Source: DASXHZ01 sp036488085
GTDB lineage: Bacteria; Acidobacteriota; Thermoanaerobaculia; Gp7-AA8
Length of the DNA stretch: 64,000 nt
Direction: 5' to 3'
Assembly (NCBI GenBank): GCA_036488085.1
Contig: DASXHZ010000076.1
Location: 62,001 to 126,000 of the forward strand
Positions 43,925 through 52,328 of the stretch are shown piece by piece (the stretch's first letter is position 1; the number at the start of each line of letters is the position of its first letter). Under the pieces are notes generated by a model. It was not told the DNA's origin, ran no database searches, and saw only the letters and a program-made list of their open reading frames with translations. Made by a program: the position numbers and the translations under genes.

Positions 43925-45127
43925 ATGCTCCGGTTGCCCGTCATCGGTCTCGAATCCGAGTTCAAAGTCTTCGTCGATGATGCCGAAGTGACGCCGGAAG
44001 AACACTGGCGAACGCCGCGCGCCTTCATCACGACACCGACGCTGAAGCGGACCACCAAGTCGGTGCAGCTCCCGACCGGAGGCGCGCTCTACTTTGATGG
44101 CGGCGTGCTCGAAGTCGTCACGCCTGTCATCGAGCTCGCTCCGCAATGCGTCGCGCGCGTCGTCCGCAGTCTGTGGGAACAGATCCGCTTCGTGCGCGAG
44201 CAGCTCGACGCGTGGGAGCAGAAGAACGGCACGCGCGTCCGCTTGCAGGCCTTCAGTTGCCATGCGAATGTCTCGTTCGAGCTCGCGCGCGAAGAGCGCG
44301 GCCGCAACCGCACCATCCAGAAGCTTGCCGTGCTCCTCGCGCGCATCCTTCCGGTGCCGGTCATCGTGACCGGTGCGAACCGCCGCTCGACCGGCATCGG
44401 GGTCCGTCCGCGCCGCGACCGCATCGAGATCACGCTCGACTTCACCCCCGATCCCGGGCTGATGGCGGCAACCGTCGCGCTGATCGTCGGGATCGTGCGC
44501 GACGTGATCGCGTGGCCTTCGTACCTGCTCAAAGATCTGGAGGCGACGGGCGTCCCGTTGCTCGCCAGCGTCGAGCCCGGGCGCCATCCATCGCGCAAAG
44601 GATGGATCACGCGCGACTTTCACTTCCCGAAAAACCCGTTCACCGCCGATATTGACGTCGAAGAGTGGCGGATGACCGACGGCCGTACGATGTCGCTGCG
44701 CCACATCGCGCTGGCGACCGCGCAGCACTTCCGGTCGAGCATCGAGCGCTATGCCGATCCGTTCACCGTCCGGCGTCTGTTCGCGCTTCTACAGGGAAAG
44801 ACCACCGGGTTACTCGACCTCGACGACCGCCCTTCCGCGTACGACGACGTCGGACGCGACGCGAGCCTCGAGCCTCCGTGGCGGGAGCAGCCGGCAGGTC
44901 GCCGCCGCCGTGAACGCAAGTACGACGACCGCCGCGCGACACGACCGGCCGATCGCCCCCTCACCCGCTCCGCGTATGAACGCGTCTTCCTCCGCCTCGG
45001 CGCGCGTAAGTCCTTCAGGCTCGGAGAGGAAGAGCTGACGCCGGTCGCCGTCAAAGGGTGGTACCACGCCGTCTTCCGGGCGCCGGGCGGCGAAGAGCGC
45101 GTGATCTCGATCGATCAGTTGCTTTGA
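43925..45127 (+). CDS. Carboxylate-amine ligase-like protein (glutamate-cysteine ligase / glutamine-synthetase fold)
   Basis: 400 residues. It begins IGLESEFKVFVDD, the Glu-x-Glu metal-binding strand seen in GCS2 and Pup-ligase-like enzymes, then GALYFDGGVLEVVTPVIEL (second acidic strand), SCHANVSFEL and RRDRIEITLDFTPD. An Arg-rich linker (about 315-345) leads to a small C-terminal beta domain. It probably ligates an amine to a carboxylate using ATP, but no specific family could be assigned. It lies 32 bp after tonB. Its nearest relatives would best be found by profile search. Confidence 0.6.
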   Translation: MLRLPVIGLESEFKVFVDDAEVTPEEHWRTPRAFITTPTLKRTTKSVQLPTGGALYFDGGVLEVVTPVIELAPQCVARVVRSLWEQIRFVREQLDAWEQKNGTRVRLQAFSCHANVSFELAREERGRNRTIQKLAVLLARILPVPVIVTGANRRSTGIGVRPRRDRIEITLDFTPDPGLMAATVALIVGIVRDVIAWPSYLLKDLEATGVPLLASVEPGRHPSRKGWITRDFHFPKNPFTADIDVEEWRMTDGRTMSLRHIALATAQHFRSSIERYADPFTVRRLFALLQGKTTGLLDLDDRPSAYDDVGRDASLEPPWREQPAGRRRRERKYDDRRATRPADRPLTRSAYERVFLRLGARKSFRLGEEELTPVAVKGWYHAVFRAPGGEERVISIDQLL

Positions 45128-45264
45128 GAAGTTTCGGTCTTGGGTGCGTTAGCCGGCGCAATTCTTAACCCCCCGGTCAGATTTCTGCCCCGCCTTCCCG
45201 GCCGATTCGGCGCGCTTCTTGACCCGCTGATTTTGTCGTCACAACCACTAATGCTGTAGCGTCA

Positions 45265-45285
45265 GTCACTTATGTGACCTATACT
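45265..45285 (+). promoter_or_regulatory. Candidate -10 element with adjacent palindromic operator
   Basis: GTCAC-TTAT-GTGAC (45265-45278) lies directly before TATACT (45280-45285), a good -10 hexamer. The TSS would be near 45292, leaving a leader of about 79 nt before the secreted protein gene. No convincing -35 is seen, which fits activator dependence; this is inference. The rest of the 243-bp gap shows nothing else. Confidence 0.35.
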
Positions 45286-45370
45286 AAGTGGCATCCACGT
45301 TGCCATAACGGCGCTCCGGCCTTCGGCCAAAAGTCTGACAATCAACCGAATTTTGAGGAGAAAAAGCTAG

Positions 45371-46198
45371 ATGACGAAACGGCTCCTGGTGCTCCTTGCT
45401 ATCGCGGCTGTTGCCGCAGGCGCGTACGCGCAGTCCGAGATCAACGACGGCAACCCCCACTCCCACAAGTTCTTCGAACGCGGCTACGCCAAACCGACCG
45501 GCCAGGCCAGGACGCAGAACCTCAGCGATCACGGCGGACCGGTCATGACCGCGCCGAAGGTCGTCTGCATTTTCTGGGGCTTCGGCTCCGGAAACTCCTA
45601 CACCGCCGCGATGCAGAGCTTCCGGGACACCGGCATGTACAACTACAACCGCATGCTCGGCCAGTACCGTAGCGCCGGCTCCTCGGCCTCGACGAACATG
45701 GGCGGCAGTGCGAATGACAAGTTCGACTCCACGACGCCGCCGGCCAACGTCACCGACGCCCTCGTGCAGTCCGAAGTGAAGAAGTACTTCGGCGGCGCGG
45801 AAGACACCAACACCATCTACATGGTCTTCATCCCGTCCACCTCCTACTCGTCCGACGGCACCAGCACTTCCTGCGGCGGACCGCACCTCGCCTATTGCGC
45901 CTACCACGGCAACTTCGCCGATGGCTCGCGCGACGTGAAGTACTCGATCGGACCGTATCCCAGCTGCTCCGGCTGTCAGACCTCCGGGTTCAACGTCAAC
46001 CAGAACGCCGACCACTTCATGATCCACGAGTCGCGCGAAGCGATCAGCGATCCCGACCTGAACGCTTGGTTTGACCGCAGCGGCAACGAGGCGGACGACA
46101 AGTGCGCCTGGAGCCCGACCCCGTTCATCGACCAGGCCACCGGTTTCGCCTACCAGTATGAGTGGTCGAATTCCGTCGGCGGTTGCGTCAAGCAGTAA
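45371..46198 (+). CDS. Secreted EXORDIUM/phosphate-induced-protein-like protein, copy 1
   Basis: 275 residues with a signal peptide (MTKRLLVLLAIAAVAAGAYA). The mature part shows HGGPVMTAPKVVCIFWGFG, VTDALVQSEVKKYFG, TIYMVFIPSTSYSSDG, CGGPHLAYCAYHG and IHESREAISDPDLNAWFDRS, a layout like plant and bacterial EXORDIUM proteins, where the HE..E segment resembles a metallopeptidase site. Six cysteines suggest disulfides. A GGAG ribosome binding site (TTTGAGGAGAAAAAG) precedes ATG. The 46449 gene is a close tandem paralog. Function is unknown; it is probably extracellular. Confidence 0.75.
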   Translation: MTKRLLVLLAIAAVAAGAYAQSEINDGNPHSHKFFERGYAKPTGQARTQNLSDHGGPVMTAPKVVCIFWGFGSGNSYTAAMQSFRDTGMYNYNRMLGQYRSAGSSASTNMGGSANDKFDSTTPPANVTDALVQSEVKKYFGGAEDTNTIYMVFIPSTSYSSDGTSTSCGGPHLAYCAYHGNFADGSRDVKYSIGPYPSCSGCQTSGFNVNQNADHFMIHESREAISDPDLNAWFDRSGNEADDKCAWSPTPFIDQATGFAYQYEWSNSVGGCVKQ

Positions 46199-46223
46199 GC
46201 CCCCCCAACAGTTCCCGATCTGG

Positions 46224-46250
46224 AAACCCCGGCTTCGGCCGGGGTTTTTT
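46224..46250 (+). terminator. Intrinsic terminator after EXORDIUM-like copy 1
   Basis: AAACCCCGGC-TTCG-GCCGGGGTTT forms a 10-bp stem with a stable TTCG tetraloop, followed by a T run. It separates the two paralogs, so each has its own promoter. Confidence 0.9.
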
Positions 46251-46448
46251 GTTGACCCGGTGTTCAACTCTTGCCCCGCATCAGACGCCGATGCGAGCCG
46301 TCTCTGACCCACGTAGGGGCATTGCGGGTTGTGGTTTGCCTTTCCTTTCAACAACTTAACACGTTGTTGACTTCTGGCAGCCGGGTTGCTCTTAGACCCG
46401 TCCATCTCAGTCGTCCCACCCAGTCACAGATAGGAGAGGAAACCCTAG

Positions 46449-47282
46449 ATGACGAAAAAGGTCCTGGTGATTCTCGCATCCCTGGCCATTGCGGCCGGCG
46501 CATACGCTCAAAGCGAGCTCAATGACGGTAACCCGCATTCTCACAAGTTCATGGCCCGCGGCAACGGCGACGCAAAGGTCACCGGCAATTTGCTGACGCG
46601 GAACCTGGTCGACCACGGTGGGCCAGTCATGACGGCTCCGAAAGTCGTCTGCATTTTCTGGGGCTTTGGCACCGGAAACTCCTACACGGCGGCGATGCAG
46701 AGCTTCCGTACCTCAGGCATGTACAACTACAACCGCATGCTGAGCCAGTACCGCAGCGCCGGCTCCTCGGCCTCGACGAACATGGGTGGCAGCGCGAACG
46801 ACAAGTTCGACACCTCTACGCCGCCGGCCAACGTCACCGATGCGCTCGTGCAGGCCGAAGTGAAGAAGTTCTTCGGGGGCGCCGAAGACACCAACACGAT
46901 CTACCAGGTCTTCATCCCCTCCACCTCCTACTCGTCTGACGGAAGCAGCACCTCCTGCGGCGGACCGAGCCTCGCGTACTGCGCCTATCACGGTGACTTC
47001 ACCGACGGCAGCCGCAACGTGAAGTACTCGATCGAGCCTTCCCCGAGCTGCTCCGGCTGCCAGACCTCCGGCTTCAACACCAACCAGAACGCCAACCACT
47101 TCGCGATCCACGAATCGCGCGAAGCGATCAGCGATCCGGACCTCAACGCCTGGTACGACCGCAGCGGCAACGAAGCGGACGACAAGTGCGCCTGGAGCCC
47201 GACGCCGTTCATCGATCAAGCCACCGGTTTCGCCTACCAGTACGAGTGGTCGAATTCGGCCGGCGGCTGCGTCAAGCAGTAA
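46449..47282 (+). CDS. Secreted EXORDIUM/phosphate-induced-protein-like protein, copy 2
   Basis: 277 residues, about 85 percent identical by eye to the copy at 45371 from the signal peptide to the last residues (WSNSAGGCVKQ). Differences cluster near the mature N-terminus. A strong ribosome binding site (TAGGAGAGGAAA) precedes the ATG. The upstream region differs from copy 1: it carries a CAACAAC/GTTGTTG palindrome (46349-46369) overlapping a TTGACT hexamer (46367-46372), so regulation of the two copies may have diverged. Confidence 0.75.
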   Translation: MTKKVLVILASLAIAAGAYAQSELNDGNPHSHKFMARGNGDAKVTGNLLTRNLVDHGGPVMTAPKVVCIFWGFGTGNSYTAAMQSFRTSGMYNYNRMLSQYRSAGSSASTNMGGSANDKFDTSTPPANVTDALVQAEVKKFFGGAEDTNTIYQVFIPSTSYSSDGSSTSCGGPSLAYCAYHGDFTDGSRNVKYSIEPSPSCSGCQTSGFNTNQNANHFAIHESREAISDPDLNAWYDRSGNEADDKCAWSPTPFIDQATGFAYQYEWSNSAGGCVKQ

Positions 47283-47303
47283 CCCGTATCTCACTCAGAA
47301 AGG

Positions 47304-47331
47304 AAAAAGCCCCGCTCGCGCGGGGCTTTTT
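47304..47331. terminator. Bidirectional intrinsic terminator between copy 2 and the convergent lipoprotein gene
   Basis: AAAAAGCCCCGC-TCGC-GCGGGGCTTTTT: a 12-bp stem with A and T tracts on both sides, so it can stop transcription from either direction. Its right end touches the stop codon of the lipoprotein gene at 47331. Confidence 0.88.
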
Positions 47332-47708
47332 CATTTCGGTGGCGTCCACCGGTTCCAGTTCTCGGTGATGTCGAAGAAGACCTTGTGCTTCTCGCCGTTC
47401 TTCAACTCGATGTCGACGACGTCGTAACGGCGGCCGGCCGCGTTGCCGGTACCGCCGCCGAGGCGGCGGAATGTCCCGAAATGGTCGTATATCCAGTCGT
47501 TCTGAAACCGGAAGCCTTCCTCGGGTGCGTCGGCCGGAACTGCGATCGCGGTCTCGATCGAGTCGCCGGCGTGGTCCACGAGCGCTGATGCAGGCGTCTC
47601 GACCGGCGCGGGCGCTACGGTCGGCGTCTTTGTTGACGGCTGCGTCGTCGCACAGCCGCCGAGGACCGCTGTTGCGGCGACGGCGACCATCCATCTTTTA
47701 GTATCCAT
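47331..47708 (-). CDS. Small lipoprotein of unknown function
   Basis: 125 residues from ATG 47708; the frame is open far upstream only as a shadow of the peptidase gene. The lipobox is VLGGC near residue 19. A Pro/Thr/Ala-rich linker leads to a beta-rich domain with RFQNDWIYDHFGTFRRLGGG and VVDIELKNGEKHKVFFDITE. It is divergent from the M24 peptidase gene by 54 bp. No family was recognised. Confidence 0.7.
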   Translation of the reverse strand: MDTKRWMVAVAATAVLGGCATTQPSTKTPTVAPAPVETPASALVDHAGDSIETAIAVPADAPEEGFRFQNDWIYDHFGTFRRLGGGTGNAAGRRYDVVDIELKNGEKHKVFFDITENWNRWTPPK

Positions 47709-47762
47709 GACGCGACAGAACGGCAGTCGCGCGCCGCTCATTTCGTCGTATCCTCCCGCGCC

Positions 47763-49091
47763 ATGAGCTCGACGAACACGCTTGGCGCCCTCTACCCCGC
47801 GCACATCCGCACGGTCCGCGAACGTACCGACCAGGCGCTGAGCGAGGCAGGCTTCGACGCCATCGTCATCGCCGCCGGCGACCTCCGCATCCAGTTTCTC
47901 GACGACGCCCCCTACCCGTTCAAGGTCAACCCGCATTTCAAGTGGTGGGTACCGGTCGTCGACAACCCGAACTGCTTCGTCGTCTACCAGCCGGGCAGCA
48001 AGCCGGTACTCGTTTACTACCAGCCGGTCGACTACTGGTACAAGCCAGCCGGAACGCCGCAGGGTTTCTGGGTCGACGAGTTCGACATCCGCGTCATCGC
48101 CGACGCCGCTCACGCCAAACAGCACTTTCCGAGCGGCCGCGTCGCCGTGATCGCCGAAGAGGGCGGATTCCTGCAAGGCGGCATCATGAATCCCGAGCCG
48201 CTCATGCTGCGGCTCCACTACGAGCGCTCTTGGAAGACCGACTACGAGATCGAGTGCATCCGCCTGGCGAACGTCCGCAGCGTCGCCGGTCATCGCGAGG
48301 CCGAGAAAGCCTTCCGCGCCGGCGAGTCGGAGTACGAGATCCACCTCGCCTACCTCCGCGCCTCGGACCAGACGGAGGAGGAGATCCCCTACTCGAACAT
48401 CATCGCGATCAACGAGAACGCCTCGGTGCTGCACTACACGCAGCACGAGCGTCAGCGGGTCGACGTCACGCGCCGCCACTCGTTCCTGATCGATGCCGGC
48501 GCCGCGGTCAACGGCTACGCCTCCGACATCACCCGTACCTACTCGCGCGACAAAGATGAATTCGCGCAGCTCCTCGCCGCCATGGACGACATGCAGCGGG
48601 GGCTTGTCGGCATGATCGCGCCCGACGTCAACTATCCCGACGTCCACTTCGCCGCCCACCGCGGCGTCGCCGACATCGTCGTCCGCTTCGGCTTCGTGAA
48701 AGATCTGGACGCCGATGCCGTGGTCGAGAAGCGCATCAGCAGCACATTCCTCCCGCACGGCGTCGGCCACTTCCTCGGCCTCCAGGTGCACGACGTCGCC
48801 GGCTTCGCCGCGAACGCGCACGGATCGACGCTTGCGAAACCCGAGGGACATCCGTACCTGCGACTGACGCGTCGCGTCGAGCCGCGGATGGTCTTCACGA
48901 TCGAGCCGGGGCTCTACTTCATCGAGCCGCTCCTCTCCGAGCTGCAGAAGAGCGACAACGCGAAATACGTCAACTGGCAGAAGGTCGACGCCTTCCGCAA
49001 GTTTGGCGGCATCCGAATCGAGGATGACGTCGTCGTGACCGAGAGCGGGAGCGACAACCTCACGCGGACCGCGTTCGCCGACGCCTCGTGA
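47763..49091 (+). CDS. M24 family metallopeptidase (Xaa-Pro dipeptidase-like)
   Basis: 442 residues. The N-terminal half is a creatinase-like domain and the C-terminal half the pita-bread metallopeptidase fold. The five metal ligands can be placed: DAGAAVNGYASDITRTY (two Asp), FLPHGVGHFLGLQVHD (His), FTIEPGLYF (Glu) and GGIRIEDDVVV (Glu). This is the PepQ/prolidase arrangement, cleaving Xaa-Pro dipeptides in the cytoplasm; there is no signal peptide. Confidence 0.92.
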   Translation: MSSTNTLGALYPAHIRTVRERTDQALSEAGFDAIVIAAGDLRIQFLDDAPYPFKVNPHFKWWVPVVDNPNCFVVYQPGSKPVLVYYQPVDYWYKPAGTPQGFWVDEFDIRVIADAAHAKQHFPSGRVAVIAEEGGFLQGGIMNPEPLMLRLHYERSWKTDYEIECIRLANVRSVAGHREAEKAFRAGESEYEIHLAYLRASDQTEEEIPYSNIIAINENASVLHYTQHERQRVDVTRRHSFLIDAGAAVNGYASDITRTYSRDKDEFAQLLAAMDDMQRGLVGMIAPDVNYPDVHFAAHRGVADIVVRFGFVKDLDADAVVEKRISSTFLPHGVGHFLGLQVHDVAGFAANAHGSTLAKPEGHPYLRLTRRVEPRMVFTIEPGLYFIEPLLSELQKSDNAKYVNWQKVDAFRKFGGIRIEDDVVVTESGSDNLTRTAFADAS

Positions 49092-49142
49092 TCTGACGGT
49101 CGTACAATAGTTCCATCCCATGACGAGCACGCCCGCGCCGTC

Positions 49143-49388
49143 GTGGGCGCGGCGATCACGTTTCTGCTCGTCTTCATCGCGGCACGATACGGTCTTCTGG
49201 CGATCGTCGCTTTGCAGGCAGTGTTCGGCCTGACGTTCTTCTATCCGATGGCACTCAATGGTCCATCGTGGACGATCGGCGCGGTCATGGTTCCGATCGT
49301 CACCGTCGCAGCGATCCTCGTCTGGTCGTTCCGTACCGCAGTCGGCGATCAGCCGCTTTTGAACAGCGCCGCCTTCGCCGAAGACTGA
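49143..49388 (+). pseudogene. C-terminal membrane fragment, probable gene remnant
   Basis: 81 codons from GTG 49143 with no plausible ribosome binding site and an in-frame stop just upstream. It encodes two or three hydrophobic helices and a tail VGDQPLLNSAAFAED. The look is that of the end of a longer polytopic protein, perhaps the C-terminal membrane part of a Ser/Thr kinase; that guess is weak. It overlaps the uracil-DNA glycosylase gene by 40 bp tail to tail. It could alternatively be an intact small membrane protein. Confidence 0.35.
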
Positions 49389-49987
49389 AATGCCGGATGA
49401 CTACGGATCAGCTCCAGCGACTTAAGGAGCAGCTCCGCGTTTTCCGGCTTGTTCAGCCACGTCGACCGGCCGGAAGGATGCGGAAGGACGACGACGTCGA
49501 ACTCCCGTCCGGCACGTTCCGCGCGATGGCGGCGGCCGACCGCATCTTTGAGCTGGCTGATGCCGAGGAGCTGTGCGGAGGCCAGAGTCCCCACGGCAAT
49601 CACCAGCCGCGGCGCGAGGAGCGTCATCTCGCGATCGAGGTGCTCGCCACAACGTGCAATCTCCTCGGCATCCGGCACCCGATCGCCGCCCGCCTTCACG
49701 TCCTTCCCCGGAAAACAGCGGATCACTGCCGAGATGTACACGCGCTCCCGGAACTCCTCCTCGGACACTCCGAGCGCATCCGCGAACCAGGCGAACATCC
49801 GCTTCCCCGCCGTGTATGCGAACGGCTTCGCATGCTCCGCCTCGTGCGGACCGGGCGCCTGGCCGACGAGCATCACGCGCGCACCCCGCACCGGGCCGGT
49901 CACCGGCAAGCCCGCCACATTCGGGCACGCGCGGCAGGCGTACAGGCGCTCGAGATGGCGTGCGAAGGCGTCGCGGGCTGCTACCAT
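49349..49987 (-). CDS. Iron-sulfur uracil-DNA glycosylase (family 4/5-like)
   Basis: 212 residues from ATG 49987. Four cysteines for a 4Fe-4S cluster are seen: CRACPN at the N-terminus, RCFPGKD and RCGEHLD. The uracil pocket motif is VGQAPGPHEAEHAKPFAYTA and the leucine-loop motif is LPHPSGRSTWLNKPEN. The GQAPG motif places it among FeS uracil-DNA glycosylases that remove uracil from deaminated DNA. It is divergent from the phospholipase-like gene with 8 bp between. Confidence 0.88.
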   Translation of the reverse strand: MVAARDAFARHLERLYACRACPNVAGLPVTGPVRGARVMLVGQAPGPHEAEHAKPFAYTAGKRMFAWFADALGVSEEEFRERVYISAVIRCFPGKDVKAGGDRVPDAEEIARCGEHLDREMTLLAPRLVIAVGTLASAQLLGISQLKDAVGRRHRAERAGREFDVVVLPHPSGRSTWLNKPENAELLLKSLELIRSHPAFQSSAKAALFKSG

Positions 49988-49995
49988 TGCCGCCG

Positions 49996-50742
49996 GTGAA
50001 ACGCCTCCTCGCCGTGCTCCTCTTCCTTCCGCTTTCGGCTCACGCCTGGACGCGTGCGTCCGACGAGCGGATCGCGGAGAAGGGGGCGATGCTGGCGCCC
50101 CCCGACCTCCGCCTCGTGCTGACCCACTACGACCCGTCGTACAAGACCGGCATCGCGCGCGCGCAGAGTGAGGAAGGAAGCGAGACGCACCGCTACTTCG
50201 TCCTCTCACGCAGCGGGAAACTGCGCGAGCGCATCGAGTCGGAGACCGCGAAGACGATCTCGATGCTGCGTAAGCGCGAGTCGATGACCCAGGTCGTCGA
50301 GCACCTCGGCATCCTCGCGCACCTCGTCGCCGACGCCAACAACCCCTTCCACGTCTCCCACGACGACCCGCGCCTCGACCCATCGCAGAACGACTTCGAG
50401 CAGTACTTCGAGCAGCGGATGGCGAAGTTCCCGACCGTCTTCTACGGACTCGACGACCAGCCGAACGTCTCGACCATCGTCGAGCGCGCCGTGACGCGAA
50501 CCGTCCACTTCTATCCGCTCATGACCAGCGAGTACCTCCCGGATGACGGCGAGCGCCGCACCTCCGCCGACTTCGACGATCACTCCACGGCGTTCGGCAT
50601 CGCGGCCGTCTGCTATTCGCACGCCGTCACCGACCTCGTGAACCTCTACTACTACATCTGGAGGGAAGCCGGCGGCGATGTGCGCTCCGCATCAGTCATG
50701 CACGGCGGTAATCTGATCCTCAATGCCACACCGTCGAATTGA
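49996..50742 (+). CDS. Secreted zinc-dependent phospholipase C / S1-P1 nuclease-like protein
   Basis: 248 residues from GTG 49996 with a signal peptide ending in HAWTRASDE, leaving a Trp near the mature N-terminus as in zinc-dependent phospholipase C. Candidate zinc ligands include HYFVLS-region His, HLGILAHLVADANNPFHVSHDD, DDHSTAFG and CYSHAVTDLVNLYYY. The helical pattern and HLVADANNPFH, like the D-H-QPLH motif of S1/P1 nucleases, support the superfamily. The choice between lipid and nucleic acid substrate is open. It overlaps purH by 20 bp. Confidence 0.7.
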   Translation: MKRLLAVLLFLPLSAHAWTRASDERIAEKGAMLAPPDLRLVLTHYDPSYKTGIARAQSEEGSETHRYFVLSRSGKLRERIESETAKTISMLRKRESMTQVVEHLGILAHLVADANNPFHVSHDDPRLDPSQNDFEQYFEQRMAKFPTVFYGLDDQPNVSTIVERAVTRTVHFYPLMTSEYLPDDGERRTSADFDDHSTAFGIAAVCYSHAVTDLVNLYYYIWREAGGDVRSASVMHGGNLILNATPSN

Positions 50743-52237
50743 ACGCGCCATCCTCTCCGTCTCCGACAAAACCGGAATCATCGAGCTCGCGCAGGTTCTC
50801 GCGGCGCACGACGTCGAGATCCTCTCGACCGGCGGCACCGCGAAACACCTCGCCGACGCCGGCATCCCGGTAACCTCGATCTCGCAGTGGTCCGGCGCCC
50901 CCGAGATCCTCGGCGGCCGCGTGAAGACGCTGACGCCGAAAGTCTTCGGCGCCATCCTCCACGACCGCGCCAAACCAGATCACGTCGCCGACGTCGAGAG
51001 ACTCGCCATCCCGCCAATCGATCTCGTCGTCGTCAATCTCTATCCCTTCGAGACGACCGTCGCGAAGGAGGGAGTGACTGCGGATGAGGCGATCGAACAG
51101 ATCGACATCGGCGGCCCTTCGATGCTCCGCGCCGCGGCGAAGAACCACAAGTACGTCCTCCCCCTCTGCGACCCGTCGCTCTACAACGACTTCATCGAGG
51201 AATTCGAGCGCGGCGAGATCACCGACGCCTTCCGCCTCCTCGCCACCATCGCCGTCTTCGAGAAGACGAGCGCCTACGACGCCACGATCGCCCAATTCCT
51301 GGGCAACCCGGCAACCCGGCAATCCGGCAACCTCACACTTACACTAACCAAGTTCCAAGACCTCCGCTACGGCGAAAACCCCCAACAAACCGCCTCCTTC
51401 TACGTCCGCAAAGGCTCCCGCCCGTTCGAACAGCTCCAGGGCAAAGAGCTGTCGTACAACAACCTCCTTGACCTCGACTCCGCCATCCGCATCGCACACG
51501 GATTTGCCGAACCGGCGATCGCGATCATCAAACACACGAATCCCTGCGGTGTCGCGCGCCGCGACTCGCTCGATGACGCGCTTCGCGCCGCCCTCGAATC
51601 CGATCCGGTGTCGGCATTCGGCGGCATCATCGGCGCCAACCGCGAATTCGACGCCGCGTCCGCTCAGCGCATCGCCGACATGTTTCTCGAGGTCATCGTC
51701 GCGCCTTCCTTCACCGACGAGGCGCGCTCGATCCTCTCGAAGAAGAAGAACCTACGCCTCGTCACGACGACCGCCGCACTACCTGAGCTCGAGTTCCGCA
51801 GCGCCGCGGGAGGCATCCTCGCGCAGCAGCCCGACCGGATCACCACGCGCGACCCGTGGAAAGTCGTCACCGAACGCCAGCCGTCGCAGGAAGAAATGAA
51901 CGGCCTCGAGTTCGCGTGGATCGTCTGCGCCCACGTGAAGTCGAACGCGATCGTCCTGACGAACGAGTCGCAGTCGGTCGGCATCGGCGCCGGACAGATG
52001 AGCCGCGTCGACGCGGCGAAAGTCGCGATCATGAAGTCGATCCTCCCCACCGCCGGCTCCTTCGCCGCCTCCGACGCCTTCTTCCCCTTCCGCGACGGCG
52101 TCGACATCCTCGCCGACGCCGGCGTCCGCGCCATCATCCAACCCGGCGGCTCCGTCCGCGACCCCGAGGTCATCGCCGCCGCCAACGAGCGCGGCGTAAC
52201 GATGGTCTTCACCGGCGAACGCCACTTCCGGCACTAG
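50723..52237 (+). CDS. purH: Bifunctional AICAR transformylase / IMP cyclohydrolase
   Basis: 504 residues, near the usual length. The N-terminal MGS-like IMP cyclohydrolase domain (about 1-190) has AILSVSDKTGIIELAQ, STGGTAKHL and GGRVKTLTPKVFG. The C-terminal transformylase has the catalytic KHTNPCGVA, with SAFGGIIGANR and DAFFPFRDGVD. It catalyses the last two steps of purine synthesis. The first codons overlap the preceding gene. A REP-like structure follows its stop. Confidence 0.96.
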   Translation: MPHRRIERAILSVSDKTGIIELAQVLAAHDVEILSTGGTAKHLADAGIPVTSISQWSGAPEILGGRVKTLTPKVFGAILHDRAKPDHVADVERLAIPPIDLVVVNLYPFETTVAKEGVTADEAIEQIDIGGPSMLRAAAKNHKYVLPLCDPSLYNDFIEEFERGEITDAFRLLATIAVFEKTSAYDATIAQFLGNPATRQSGNLTLTLTKFQDLRYGENPQQTASFYVRKGSRPFEQLQGKELSYNNLLDLDSAIRIAHGFAEPAIAIIKHTNPCGVARRDSLDDALRAALESDPVSAFGGIIGANREFDAASAQRIADMFLEVIVAPSFTDEARSILSKKKNLRLVTTTAALPELEFRSAAGGILAQQPDRITTRDPWKVVTERQPSQEEMNGLEFAWIVCAHVKSNAIVLTNESQSVGIGAGQMSRVDAAKVAIMKSILPTAGSFAASDAFFPFRDGVDILADAGVRAIIQPGGSVRDPEVIAAANERGVTMVFTGERHFRH

Positions 52238-52274
52238 ACGGGTGGTGGGCCAATGCTTCTGTGTGCCGCCGGGC

Positions 52275-52328
52275 GTGTAGGGGCCGGCTCTCAGCCGGCC
52301 CGGTGCGGCTGAGAGCCGCACCCTACAC
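52275..52328. repeat. REP-like double-hairpin palindrome
   Basis: The outer arms GTGTAGGG (52275-52282) and CCCTACAC (52321-52328) enclose two hairpins, GCCGGCT/AGCCGGC and GTGCGGCT/AGCCGCAC, giving a clover shape. It sits between the convergent purH and DUF11 genes and includes the DUF11 stop codon. It may work as a transcriptional barrier; the type is common as dispersed repeats. Confidence 0.65.

Noticed and set aside
47331..49130. Very long minus-strand reading frame opposite the M24 peptidase gene
   Set aside because: It is a high-GC shadow: composition is Asp/Val/Arg-rich without domain motifs, and only the last 125 codons form a credible lipoprotein gene. Similar shadows oppose the C25 gene (2760-4232), dnaE2 (10414-12516) and the Tricorn-like gene (58911-60560).
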